A stretch of DNA of 46,722 bases from Planctomycetota bacterium. GTDB taxonomy: Bacteria > Planctomycetota > J058. A program made the position numbers and the translations under genes. Where the stretch lies: positions 1 through 46,722 of the forward strand of contig JAESQQ010000184.1 of NCBI GenBank assembly GCA_016765095.1. The letters are read 5' to 3'. The notes below the pieces were generated by a model that saw nothing but the letters and a program-made list of their open reading frames with translations, searched no databases and was not told where the DNA came from. This document shows, piece after piece, positions 26,601 through 35,052 of this stretch. Numbering within the stretch: the first letter of the stretch is position 1; every line of letters starts with the position of its first letter.

Positions 26601-28868
26601 GTGCCCTATCTGATTCAGCGCTCTCCACACCAGGTCTACCCTCTCGCGCAGGGGGTGATCTCGATCGGTGGAGGACCGCGAGACGAGATACGAGTGCCGG
26701 GCGCGCCTCCCTCGACCTGCCTCCTCAGCCTCTCGGTAGCAACTGGCTATCTGGTGTCGGTGCTGGACGAGGAGCGTCGCCGCCACGTTCGACTCGACGA
26801 CGTTCAGCTTGCGCTCGAGCCGACCGCTCTTCTCGGCAATGCTGAGCTGGTCGTGGCCGGGACAGAGTTCCTGTTCTTCGCCGGGGACGCCTGTCCGATC
26901 ACGAACCTGCCTCCTGACTCAACCTTGGACGCCCTAGTTCCGCTCCTCCTCCAGCGGGAGGGAGTCGCGACCCTGCTCTGCTTTGAGATTCAGCACTTCG
27001 GGCTGCTGGCTGATCTCGGAGGGCTGGAGGCTACGAGTCGCCTCTCTCGCGCTGTCGCTCGCGCCCTGCACGACGTGCTCCCCGAGAGCGCGGGAAGATC
27101 GGGGGGGGCCTTGGGAGCCTTCTCGGCGGCCGTGGCCCTTCCGCCGGACCGCGCGCTCAAGCTCGCCGAGCGAGTTCGCGGACGTGTGCGCACCCTAAAG
27201 CTGGCTTGGGCCGACAAGGAGTTGGAGCCCTCCCTGGTCGTGGGCCTGGCGCCGGTCAGCCAACCCCTGCCGCTCGCCGTGCGCACCAGTCGCTGCGAGG
27301 CTGCGGCGGGTCTACGCCAAGCGAGCCGCGGGGGAGCGAGTTTCGACTCAGACGATCCCGCGGGGGACGCGTCGCTGCTCCTCTCGCCCGACGGCTTGGC
27401 GCTGCTCGGCGTCGTCGAGAGCATTCTGAGCGCAGGCGAAACCGCGGCCTGCTTGGACTCGCTGCTCCACTTGGTGGTCAAGCAAACGAAGGCCGAGCGG
27501 GGCTTGCTCTTCCAACAGGAGCCCGACGGAGAGCTCGTCGTCGCCGCCAGCCTGGACCTGACCGAAGACCTCCTCTCCAGCTCACCTGCCCTGGCGGTCA
27601 GTCGAAGCTTGATTAACGAAGTCGCGCGAACCCAGCGCACGATCCTGGTCGACGACGCCCTCAGGGACCCGCGCTACCAGGATCGAGAGAGCGTCGTCCT
27701 CAGTGGCCTCCGCTCGGCGTTGGTCGTGCCCCTCTCGTCTGGCCAGGACACGATCGGCGTGATCTACCTCGACAGCGGCCAAGTCAGCGCACGCTTCACG
27801 AGAGTCGACCGCGATCTCCTCCAAGCGTTCGCCGCGCTGATCAGTGGACCGATCGATCGCCTTCGGAAGGCCGGTCGGGATCGCGCCAGGCTCGCCCCCC
27901 CCGCTCCGGCTCCCCAGGTCTCGGCGTCGGTTCGACGGGCGCTCGTGGGCGAAAACCCCGCCTTCCTCAAGCTCCTCGAGCGGATCGATCGCTACGCCGC
28001 GACCGAAGCTCCCGTCGTCCTCGAGGGGGAGAGCGGCACCGGGAAGGAGATCGTGGCCCGGGCCTTGCACCTCGCGTCCGGCCGCCCAGGGGCCTTCGTG
28101 GCCGAGAGCTGCACTGCGATTCCGCCCTCGCTGCTGGAGGCGACGCTCCTCGGGCACGAGCGCGGCTCGTTCAGCGACGCCCACGAGGGGCGGGCGGGCC
28201 TGTTCGAGCAAGCACACCAGGGCACACTCTTGCTCGACGACGTCGATCACATGCCGCCGCCTATGCAGGCCGCCATTTTGCGGGTGCTCGAGGGAGGTGA
28301 GGTGCGACGTGTGGGCGGAGTCGAGACCCACCCGGCAGCGTTTCGGCTCCTGATCTCGACCCAGCAGCCGCTCACCAACCTCGTCAAACAGGGACGCCTC
28401 CGCCAGGACCTCTACTATCGCTTCAACGTCCTGGGCCTGCGGCTCCCGCCCCTGCGCGAGCGCCCCGACGACATCCCCCTCTTGGTTCGCCACTTCATAG
28501 AGGTCTACGGGGAAGAGAGCCGCGGACTCCAATTTTCGCAAGCTGCGATGGCCCTCGTCAGCGCGTGCAGTTGGCCAGGCAACGTGCGACAGCTCGAGAA
28601 CGAAGTTCGCAGGCTCCTCTTGGTCCATGGGTCCACGCCCGTCGAACCTGCCGACTTGGCGCTCGAGATCCGGCAATACGCCGGGCTCCTCCCAAGCGTC
28701 GTGCTCGGCGAAGGGTCGACCCTCAAGGACATGGTTGCGGCCCTCGAGCGGAAATCGATCGTCGCCGCCGTTGAGGGAAGCGGTGGGAACAGGGCGCTGG
28801 CGGCCCGTCGGCTCGGAATCAGCCGGTCACTCCTGTATCTCAAGCTGGATCGCTACGGGCTGACCTAG
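26601..28868 (+). CDS. FHA-like / degenerate GGDEF / GAF / AAA+ / Fis transcriptional regulator
   Basis: A 755-residue multidomain regulator. Residues about 13-95 look like an FHA domain (YPLAQGVISIGG...DEIRV), but the phosphothreonine-contacting Arg and His are not conserved. Residues about 108-240 resemble a GGDEF domain whose signature is broken (GGALGAF). A GAF domain lies at about 262-415. The AAA+ domain (445-670) has Walker A GESGTGKE at 475-482, Walker B LLLDDV, and the arginine-finger segment RQDLYYRF. The GAFTGA loop is replaced by GSFSDA, so sigma-54 contact is doubtful. A Fis-type helix-turn-helix ends the protein (ARRLGISRSLLYLKLDRYGL). Immediately after the atypical kinase, it is the natural phosphorylation target. 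Inputs may include phosphorylation, a nucleotide, and a GAF ligand. Confidence 0.85.
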   Translation: MPYLIQRSPHQVYPLAQGVISIGGGPRDEIRVPGAPPSTCLLSLSVATGYLVSVLDEERRRHVRLDDVQLALEPTALLGNAELVVAGTEFLFFAGDACPITNLPPDSTLDALVPLLLQREGVATLLCFEIQHFGLLADLGGLEATSRLSRAVARALHDVLPESAGRSGGALGAFSAAVALPPDRALKLAERVRGRVRTLKLAWADKELEPSLVVGLAPVSQPLPLAVRTSRCEAAAGLRQASRGGASFDSDDPAGDASLLLSPDGLALLGVVESILSAGETAACLDSLLHLVVKQTKAERGLLFQQEPDGELVVAASLDLTEDLLSSSPALAVSRSLINEVARTQRTILVDDALRDPRYQDRESVVLSGLRSALVVPLSSGQDTIGVIYLDSGQVSARFTRVDRDLLQAFAALISGPIDRLRKAGRDRARLAPPAPAPQVSASVRRALVGENPAFLKLLERIDRYAATEAPVVLEGESGTGKEIVARALHLASGRPGAFVAESCTAIPPSLLEATLLGHERGSFSDAHEGRAGLFEQAHQGTLLLDDVDHMPPPMQAAILRVLEGGEVRRVGGVETHPAAFRLLISTQQPLTNLVKQGRLRQDLYYRFNVLGLRLPPLRERPDDIPLLVRHFIEVYGEESRGLQFSQAAMALVSACSWPGNVRQLENEVRRLLLVHGSTPVEPADLALEIRQYAGLLPSVVLGEGSTLKDMVAALERKSIVAAVEGSGGNRALAARRLGISRSLLYLKLDRYGLT

Positions 28869-28947
28869 TGGGGTGTCAGGAGGCGAATCGGCTACATTGC
28901 GCCAGGGGTCTCGGTCGACGGCCCTCTCCGCGAAGGAACTAGGACTG

Positions 28948-30726
28948 ATGCCCCCTCGCCCGCAGTCACACCACTCCGGAGATCAAATCGCAGGCCGCTA
29001 CGACCTGCGAGAGGAGTTGGGGCGAGGCGGAATGGGCGTCGTCTTTCGTGCCTTCGACCCAGAGCTAGGGAGGGAAGTCGCTCTCAAGCTCTATCGGGGG
29101 CCCCTGACCGAATCTGATGCACTCGAACGCTTCGAGCGCGAGGGTCGGATCGCCGCGAGGCTGCGTCACCCGCACATTGTGCCCGTTCATGACTTCGGCC
29201 TGTTCGAAGGGCGACCCTACCTCAGCTTCGCCTTGATCGAAGGAGCTCGCAGCGCTGACCAGTGCTTCGAAGAGTTGAGCGTCGCCCAGCGGGTGGCGCT
29301 CGTGCGAGACGCAGCGACAGCCCTCGGTTACGCCCACGCCCTCGGCGTGATCCACCGCGACGTGAAGCCTGAGAATCTTCTCGTGGACCCTTCCGGGCAC
29401 GTGTGGGTCACCGATTTCGGAGTCGCCCGGGCAAGCGGGGAGTCTCGCTTGACTCGGACAGGTCAGTTCGTGGGGACTCCGACCCACATGGCGCCCGAGC
29501 AGTATGCAGGCAGCGCAGGCGAGATCGGTCCTCCGGCCGACGTGTGGGCGCTCGGAGTCGTCCTCTATCAGTCCCTCTGTGGGCGCCTGCCCTTCGAGGC
29601 CAACAACTTGCTCGCCCTCGTCTCGCTGGTCGCGACCACGACGCCTCCCAAACCTAGCGAGCTCGATTCGCAGGCGCCGAGGGCTCTAGACGAGGTCTGC
29701 CTCTCAGCGCTCGATCAAGATCCAACGCGGCGCCCTCGTGACGGGGCGGCACTCGCGCTCGAGCTCGACCGATACCTCGCGGGCGAGCTCGCGCCCGATC
29801 GAAGTCCGGTTCTGCGCACTGGGGCGTTCCTCACCCTGATCGCGATCGGACTCGCGGTCTGGGCGGCGACCCTTTCGCGAGGAGAGCCAAGCCTCCCCCC
29901 TGGCCCCTCCAGTCCCAGGTCCGAAGTCGCCCCCCCATCTCCTGGCCCCCCGACTCCGCAGTGGTGGACTCTAACGCCGGCAGATCGGCGCCCCCCCTTG
30001 CCTCTCCCCGAGGGGGTCACCCGAGCCGCCAGGTCGTTCGTCCTGACGCGGCGCGGCCTGAAGATCCCCTTGGTGTGGGTTCCTCCTGGCACCTTTCGAA
30101 TGGGCTCCGACCGTGACGTCAGCGAACGCCCCGTGCACAGCGTTCAGATCACCCGGGGGTTCTTCCTCGGCAAGTTCGAAGTCCGAGTCAGCGACTACGA
30201 GCGGTTCTGCGAAGCGACCGGCCGGGGCCCCCCCTCGCGGCCCTACTTCGACCAGGAGCAGACCCACCCCGTCGTGGGGGTCAGCTGGGAGGACGCCGCG
30301 TCGTTTTGCACCTGGCTGGACGCCCGGTTGCCGACCGAGGCGGAGTGGGAGTGGTCGGCTCGTGGTCCGAAGAGTCTGCTCTACCCATGGGGGAATCAAC
30401 TGGCTGGGCCCAGGCACGCCAATCTCCGCGGGCACGAGGACCGCTTTCGGACGACGTCTCCTGTCGGCTCCTTCCCAAAGGGCGCCTCCTGGATCGGGGC
30501 CTTCGACTTGGCAGGGAGTGTGTGGGAGTGGGTTCAAGACCACGACCACGTTTTCGTCGCGAGTGACCAGATCGACCCAACCGGTCCGCGAGAGGGAGCG
30601 CTGCGGATCCGCAAGGGGGGGTCCTACTCCAGCCAAGCGAGAAACCTCACCGCCACGAACCGCAATCCGACGGCTCCGGGCAAGATCCAGTTTGACCTGG
30701 GGTTTCGAATCGCCTTCGGCTCGTGA
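28948..30726 (+). CDS. Membrane Ser/Thr protein kinase with FGE/SUMF1-like domain
   Basis: Read from the ATG at 28948, which has AAGGAA nine bases upstream; a GTG at 28873, five bases after the previous gene, would add 25 residues without a ribosome site. The product is 592 residues. The kinase domain (about 18-275) is complete: GRGGMGVV, HRDVKPEN, DFG and MAPE. A membrane helix lies at about 290-312, followed by a Pro/Ser linker and an FGE-like domain (VWVPPGTFRMGSDRDVSE, FFLGKFEVRVSDYERF, VSWEDAASFCTWLDARLPTE, FDLAGSVWEWVQD, RKGGSYSS, and GFRIAF). The FGE catalytic Cys pair is absent. It follows the FHA-like regulator by 79 bases or less, so the kinase, regulator and receptor kinase form a likely operon. 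Confidence 0.88.
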   Translation: MPPRPQSHHSGDQIAGRYDLREELGRGGMGVVFRAFDPELGREVALKLYRGPLTESDALERFEREGRIAARLRHPHIVPVHDFGLFEGRPYLSFALIEGARSADQCFEELSVAQRVALVRDAATALGYAHALGVIHRDVKPENLLVDPSGHVWVTDFGVARASGESRLTRTGQFVGTPTHMAPEQYAGSAGEIGPPADVWALGVVLYQSLCGRLPFEANNLLALVSLVATTTPPKPSELDSQAPRALDEVCLSALDQDPTRRPRDGAALALELDRYLAGELAPDRSPVLRTGAFLTLIAIGLAVWAATLSRGEPSLPPGPSSPRSEVAPPSPGPPTPQWWTLTPADRRPPLPLPEGVTRAARSFVLTRRGLKIPLVWVPPGTFRMGSDRDVSERPVHSVQITRGFFLGKFEVRVSDYERFCEATGRGPPSRPYFDQEQTHPVVGVSWEDAASFCTWLDARLPTEAEWEWSARGPKSLLYPWGNQLAGPRHANLRGHEDRFRTTSPVGSFPKGASWIGAFDLAGSVWEWVQDHDHVFVASDQIDPTGPREGALRIRKGGSYSSQARNLTATNRNPTAPGKIQFDLGFRIAFGS

Positions 30727-30914
30727 GCAGGGGCCAGTCGAGAACCGTCTCGATCCGGACGCCGGTCCGAACGCCTGAACCGAAGGCCGAGACCTACCTG
30801 GGCCCAGAGCGAGACGGCCTTGAAGCCGACCGAACCCTATCGCGCTGGAATCACAGGGGTTAGCCGAACGGCCCGACTCGTGCAAAGCCTCGGGCAACAG
30901 CAGGAGTCACGATT

Positions 30915-31991
30915 GTGAACACAACCCCCCTTTGGACCGCAGCCCTCTTCTCCCTCGCCTTGCTCAGCCCTCTCCAGGAGGCTCACGCCGAGAGCTACGT
31001 CGTGATGCGCCTCGTGGACGGCCCCGCTGAGACCCGCGTTTTAGGGGTCAGCAGAAAGAAGTTCCCCGACTGGGCCAAGTCAGCCCGGCGCCAACTTGCG
31101 AGGCGCGTCGAGAGCGCTGGCGGCCAGATCCTCAGCGCAGGCGTCGCTATGGACCCCGACTGGCGGCGCTTCAAGCTCCCCGCGGCGATTGAACTCCCGC
31201 TCGGGAACCAAGGCTCGATCAAGCTGCACGTGGATCGTCGTCACTGTCGAGTCGACGTGGTCTTCGAGTTGAATGGCCCGCTGCCATCCACCCTCAAGGG
31301 CGCGGTTCAGCTCTCACCCAAGAGCCTGGTCGACGTGGCGATCCGCGCCTATCGCGAACCGTCGGAGCCAAGACGAGGAGGCTCCACGGGTCGGGAGATC
31401 CGAGCCCGCATGACGCTCGCGGAGTTCGCGCTCCTCCAGCGCGATCGCAGCGCCTTCTTCGCGACCGGGGCCGGCGCTGGACTCCTCGGCAAGTGGAATC
31501 GCCTCCTCGGAGACTGGGCGAGCGAGTCCGAGCTGAGCGAGATCCGTGCGCGCCTCTCCTTCCCGCAGCTGAGAGACGTCAACGGGCGACCGATCTTGGT
31601 CGAAGGGGCCGTCCTGAGCGAGAAGGCCGCTAAGCGAATCCTGGGTGTCTCTCGCATGTTCTGGCAGGACGCTCCCAAGGTCAGCGCCAGCAAGGCGGAT
31701 CAGGACCTCCTCAAGCAGGCCCTGCAAGCCGCGAGTCGTGCGGAGGGGACCCAGGCTTGGAAGACCGTTCAAGACCTGCGCTTGCAGCCCTTCGCCAAGC
31801 TCTCTAAGCGAGACCTCTCGACCCTGCGTGAGATCGCCGACTCCCGCTCGAAGGGGATCGGAGTCAAGCTGAGCGACGTCGTGGACGGACTCACGGGCAA
31901 GATCTATCGCAAGTTGGCTCAACCGGTCGCCGGCAACCCGAGCAACAGTCTGAGTGACGCCTACAAGGGGCTGATCGACAAACTCAAGTAG
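30915..31991 (+). CDS. Secreted hypothetical protein, 358 residues
   Basis: A signal peptide (about 1-25, ending AHA) precedes a chain with no domain I recognise. Features are an N-terminal beta-rich half (SYVVMRLVDGPAETRVLG, then VDRRHCRVDVVFELNG), a middle helical part, and a Lys-rich C-terminal half with short helices (LSTLREIADSRSKG and so on). No lipobox, membrane helix or catalytic motif is evident. The GTG start has AGGAG eight bases upstream. A strong nested hairpin follows the stop, so this gene probably forms the end of a transcript. Function unknown. Confidence 0.72.
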   Translation: MNTTPLWTAALFSLALLSPLQEAHAESYVVMRLVDGPAETRVLGVSRKKFPDWAKSARRQLARRVESAGGQILSAGVAMDPDWRRFKLPAAIELPLGNQGSIKLHVDRRHCRVDVVFELNGPLPSTLKGAVQLSPKSLVDVAIRAYREPSEPRRGGSTGREIRARMTLAEFALLQRDRSAFFATGAGAGLLGKWNRLLGDWASESELSEIRARLSFPQLRDVNGRPILVEGAVLSEKAAKRILGVSRMFWQDAPKVSASKADQDLLKQALQAASRAEGTQAWKTVQDLRLQPFAKLSKRDLSTLREIADSRSKGIGVKLSDVVDGLTGKIYRKLAQPVAGNPSNSLSDAYKGLIDKLK

Positions 31992-32003
31992 CCCGACTCA
32001 AGC

Positions 32004-32071
32004 CCCGATCCCAGCGCGATCTCCCCCCTCGATCTCGAGGTGGGAGATCGTTCCGTTTTCGGGATCGGGGC
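32004..32071 (+). terminator. Nested double hairpin with internal T-rich stretch
   Basis: An inner hairpin pairs CGATCTCCC (32018-32026) with GGGAGATCG (32043-32051), and inside it CCTCGA with TCGAGG, giving 15 bp with one mismatch. It is followed by TTCCGTTTTC. An outer pair of perfect 10-base arms, CCCCGATCCC (32004-32013) and GGGATCGGGG (32062-32071), encloses all of this. The inner hairpin plus T-rich run fits an intrinsic terminator for the preceding gene. The outer arms are unusual and could form an alternative fold. The rest of 31992-32252 holds no gene. Confidence 0.65.
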
Positions 32072-32252
32072 CGAACTCCTCCAACCCAATCGAAACGCTA
32101 GGGAGACCCTTCCTGGGTCCATGGTCCAAGCTGAGACAGGCGGCGGGTTCGGGGCACCAGAGCGGGTGGCCTTGCGTCCCCACGCGCTCGAGCGGAGTTT
32201 GATTTGCGTTTTCCCTCGCGACAACCATCCACATGCGCCGGGAGAACCTCAG

Positions 32253-33017
32253 GTGAACACACGACCCCCCCGCTACCTCCAATACCGAACGATCAACCTC
32301 GAGTTCGAGGAGGACGTTCTGACTCCTGCGATGGGGGTGATCCGCACGCCTGAAGAGGCGGCTTGGCTCTCTTCTGCGCTACCGAGTGGGCTCTGCCCCT
32401 CGCCAGAGCGTCCCCTCTTGCTCCTCAGCTCGGGGTCCTGGCTCCAAGCAGTCACGATCACGCGGGTCGAGGTCACGGGTAGCCACGCGATCGTCGCCTA
32501 CCGAGTCGGCTCGGCCTTCACCAACCCCGACGAGGGTCGAGAGGAGGAGAGCGTGCACTTGGTGCAGCTCCTCGAGCCCCTCCCCGAGCGGATCGATTTC
32601 GTGCAAGAGGAGCCTGAGTATTTTCGGGCTACGGCCAGACTCTGGGGAAAAGTCGTTGTGTTCGACCAGGTTTGCTGGCTTCGGGGCGCCGAACTGAGGG
32701 TCCGTAGAGGCTCGTTCTCAGCCTTGCTCTCAGGGGCGACTCCATTGCCGGGCCTGCCGGGGGCCCAGCTCTCGCTCGACCTTGGCGATGCCTGCAGCCC
32801 TCGCCTCTACACTCGCGATCCGAACCTTGTTCGAGTTCTGCAAACGCTGGGCTGGCAGGGGAGAGTACAGGGCAAGATCCGCAAGCGGGCAGGGGCGCGC
32901 TCGGGCTCCGTTGAGGTGCTCTCCCTTTGGGACGAGATCGGCGAGGTCTACAGCCGCAGGCGCCGCGCTCTGCGAAACGCCAGCAGCTCCCACCGCGGAC
33001 TCCTCCAGAGGGCATAG
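32253..33017 (+). CDS. Hypothetical protein, 254 residues
   Basis: Read from the GTG at 32253, which has GGAGAA six bases upstream. A longer in-frame reading from 32040 runs through the terminator hairpin and is rejected. No signal peptide, membrane helix or known domain is seen. The sequence has alternating beta-strand character (YLQYRTINLEF, AVTITRVEVTGSHAIVAYRVG, AELRVRRGSF) and ends in an Arg-rich tail (YSRRRRALRNAS). It lies 92 bases before the kinase gene at 33110 on the same strand. Function unknown. Confidence 0.65.
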   Translation: MNTRPPRYLQYRTINLEFEEDVLTPAMGVIRTPEEAAWLSSALPSGLCPSPERPLLLLSSGSWLQAVTITRVEVTGSHAIVAYRVGSAFTNPDEGREEESVHLVQLLEPLPERIDFVQEEPEYFRATARLWGKVVVFDQVCWLRGAELRVRRGSFSALLSGATPLPGLPGAQLSLDLGDACSPRLYTRDPNLVRVLQTLGWQGRVQGKIRKRAGARSGSVEVLSLWDEIGEVYSRRRRALRNASSSHRGLLQRA

Positions 33018-33095
33018 CCAACAAGGAGGTGCCCCCTCGGATCAACTCACGGGGGGTTAGGCTGAGGGTTGGAGCCAGGGAACAGAGGGGCTCCG

Positions 33096-33110
33096 CTCGA
33101 GGAGCTCGAG
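33096..33110 (+). promoter_or_regulatory. Ribosome site inside a small hairpin
   Basis: AGGAG (33100-33104) lies five bases before the GTG at 33110 and decides the start of the kinase gene. The same bases are part of CTCGAG-GAG-CTCGAG, a 6-bp stem with a three-base loop that ends on the first base of the GTG. Folding could hide the site and lower translation. Confidence 0.5.
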
Positions 33111-35050
33111 TGCGGGACCGCGTCCCCCCCACCTGCGTGAGCGAAGTCTCCGGCGGCCACCCCTTCGACCTGCGAGGCGACTCTCCCGAGTGTGGCGAGC
33201 TGCTCGAGGGACGCTTTCGCTTGGAGGGCCCCCTCGGAGTGGGCGGAATGGGGACCGTGTTTCGGGGCCGCGACGAGGGGCTCGATCGGCCCGTCGCGAT
33301 CAAGGTCCTCTGGCTCAAGGGTGAGCGCGCGCGGCTGCGCTTTCGCCGCGAAGCGGAGGTGACGGCCCAGCTCAACCACCCCAACGTGATTCGGATCCAC
33401 GGCTCGGGTGAAGTCCGTGGCCACCCCTACTTGGTCTACGAACTGCTCGAGGGGGCAGAGCCGCTAGGAAAAGCCTTCGCACGTGCTCCGCTCGAAACGC
33501 GCCTGGATCTCCTCGAGCAGGTCGCGGCAGGCGTCGCTCAGGCTCACCTCCAAGGAGTCGTGCATCGAGACCTCAAGTCCGAGAACGTCCTCGTTCGTGT
33601 GGGCGGAGAGGCGGTCGTGCTCGATTTCGGTTTGGCTGGGCTCGAAGAGAGTCGACTGACCCAAACCGGGCACACCCTCGGCACGCCTTCCTGCATGTCC
33701 CCAGAACAAGTCAGGGGGCAGAAGGTCACAGCCACCTGCGACGTGTGGGCCTTAGGCGTGATCCTCTACATGGCCGTCTACGAGCGACACCCCTTCCTGG
33801 AAGAGGCCCGCGGAATCCACGAAATCCTGGCCATGATCCACGAAGCTCAGGTCGAGATCCCAGCCGGGCCCTCTGCGGCGATCCGGCGACTCCTCACCGC
33901 GACGCTCTGCGTCGAGCCCACTCGGCGCCCGCGAGACGCCGGTGAGTTCTTGCTCAAACTCCGCGCGGCCCGCGTCAGAGGACGCTCGGCGCCTCCGCTG
34001 CTGCTCGTCGCAGGGATCTGCCTCGGACTAGCGGCCCTGGGCGGACTCGCAGCGCTCTCGTCCCGTGCGCCGGAGTCGGCTCCTTCCGGCGCACAGGCGA
34101 GCCTTAACAAGCAGGCTTCGCCTGAGGCGTCCATCCCAGCGCTCCCAGTCACGCGGCCCCTCTCTGATCCCCATTTTCGGATCGAGTTCAAAGGGTGGGC
34201 CAAGGATTCTAAGGTGAACTTCGTCAGCGAGGAGGAGGTCCTCTACACGTCGGTGGACGGAGAGGCCCAACACTGGAGCCTCGTTGGCGTACCAAGAGCG
34301 CTCGGACCGACCTGGATCCTGCCCGCGACGAAGGGCCCGACTCGTGTCGTGACGCTCGGACGACGCGTCGTCGTGGCGACTGGCAAGACCTGCTGGACTC
34401 TGCTCCTTCCCCACACAGACCTCGTTCCGCTGCCGTCGCTCAGCTTCGCGCCTAGCCAGCTCGTGTTGACGGCCCACCAAGGGCAGGCCTACCTCGTCGC
34501 CATGGGAGGTGGCGGAGTTGCTGTGGGCCCCCTGGGCGGCATTATGTCCAGCGTCGACCTATCGGGCCGGTGGCCCGACGAGATCGCGGTCGGGGGAGGC
34601 AAGGTCGGAATCGTCTCCCACAAAGCCGGCCAGGGGAGCTGGCTGACTCTCCTCGACCTCAACGGAGATCCCATTCAGGCCTGGAGCCTGAGCAGTCCTC
34701 CGACCACCCTGGCGCTCTCTCCACGCGGAAATCGAATCTTGCTGGGCGATCGCGAGGGCCTCCTTCAGGTGGGAAGTGCAAAGCCGAACGCCCTCCAAGA
34801 GGCGCTCGGCGAAGGCCATGGCGGAAAGCGGATTCGCTCTGCGGTGTGGGCAGAGCGTGGGGAGCGCTTGGCGGCGGTCTCCCAACAACTGATCACGATC
34901 TGGGACGCCCGCTACCCGCAGCTCCCCCTCTACAAGGATCGCTTGCCCTTGGGCAGCAAGGCGGATCGGGTTCAGCTCTCACCCTCGGGCGCGACGGTGA
35001 TCGTGAGCCGAAACAGAGAACATCTCGGCTGGCGGCTCCGTCGCCCCTAA
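33110..35050 (+). CDS. Membrane Ser/Thr protein kinase with beta-propeller-like domain
   Basis: Read from the GTG at 33110 (646 residues), since AGGAG lies five bases upstream; longer readings overlap the previous gene. The kinase domain (about 32-285) has GVGGMGTV, VAIK, HRDLKSEN (Ser replaces the usual Pro), DFG and MSPE. A membrane helix lies at about 295-316. After a Ser/Pro/Ala linker, residues about 370-640 show repeated beta-strand blades (LTLLDLNGDPIQAWSLSS, LALSPRGNRILLGDREG, SAVWAERGERLAAVSQQLITIWDARYP, VQLSPSGATVIVSRNREHLG), typical of WD40- or YVTN-like propellers. The outer propeller probably binds a protein or peptide. Confidence 0.87.
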   Translation: MRDRVPPTCVSEVSGGHPFDLRGDSPECGELLEGRFRLEGPLGVGGMGTVFRGRDEGLDRPVAIKVLWLKGERARLRFRREAEVTAQLNHPNVIRIHGSGEVRGHPYLVYELLEGAEPLGKAFARAPLETRLDLLEQVAAGVAQAHLQGVVHRDLKSENVLVRVGGEAVVLDFGLAGLEESRLTQTGHTLGTPSCMSPEQVRGQKVTATCDVWALGVILYMAVYERHPFLEEARGIHEILAMIHEAQVEIPAGPSAAIRRLLTATLCVEPTRRPRDAGEFLLKLRAARVRGRSAPPLLLVAGICLGLAALGGLAALSSRAPESAPSGAQASLNKQASPEASIPALPVTRPLSDPHFRIEFKGWAKDSKVNFVSEEEVLYTSVDGEAQHWSLVGVPRALGPTWILPATKGPTRVVTLGRRVVVATGKTCWTLLLPHTDLVPLPSLSFAPSQLVLTAHQGQAYLVAMGGGGVAVGPLGGIMSSVDLSGRWPDEIAVGGGKVGIVSHKAGQGSWLTLLDLNGDPIQAWSLSSPPTTLALSPRGNRILLGDREGLLQVGSAKPNALQEALGEGHGGKRIRSAVWAERGERLAAVSQQLITIWDARYPQLPLYKDRLPLGSKADRVQLSPSGATVIVSRNREHLGWRLRRP

Positions 35051-35052
35051 GT

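Noticed and set aside
27582-28676. Minus-strand frame of 364 residues within the FHA-like regulator
   Set aside because: Antisense shadow of a well-supported multidomain gene; the sequence has no recognisable motif.
29971-30897. Minus-strand frame of 308 residues over the FGE-like kinase
   Set aside because: Shadow of the kinase FGE domain; no domain or ribosome site.
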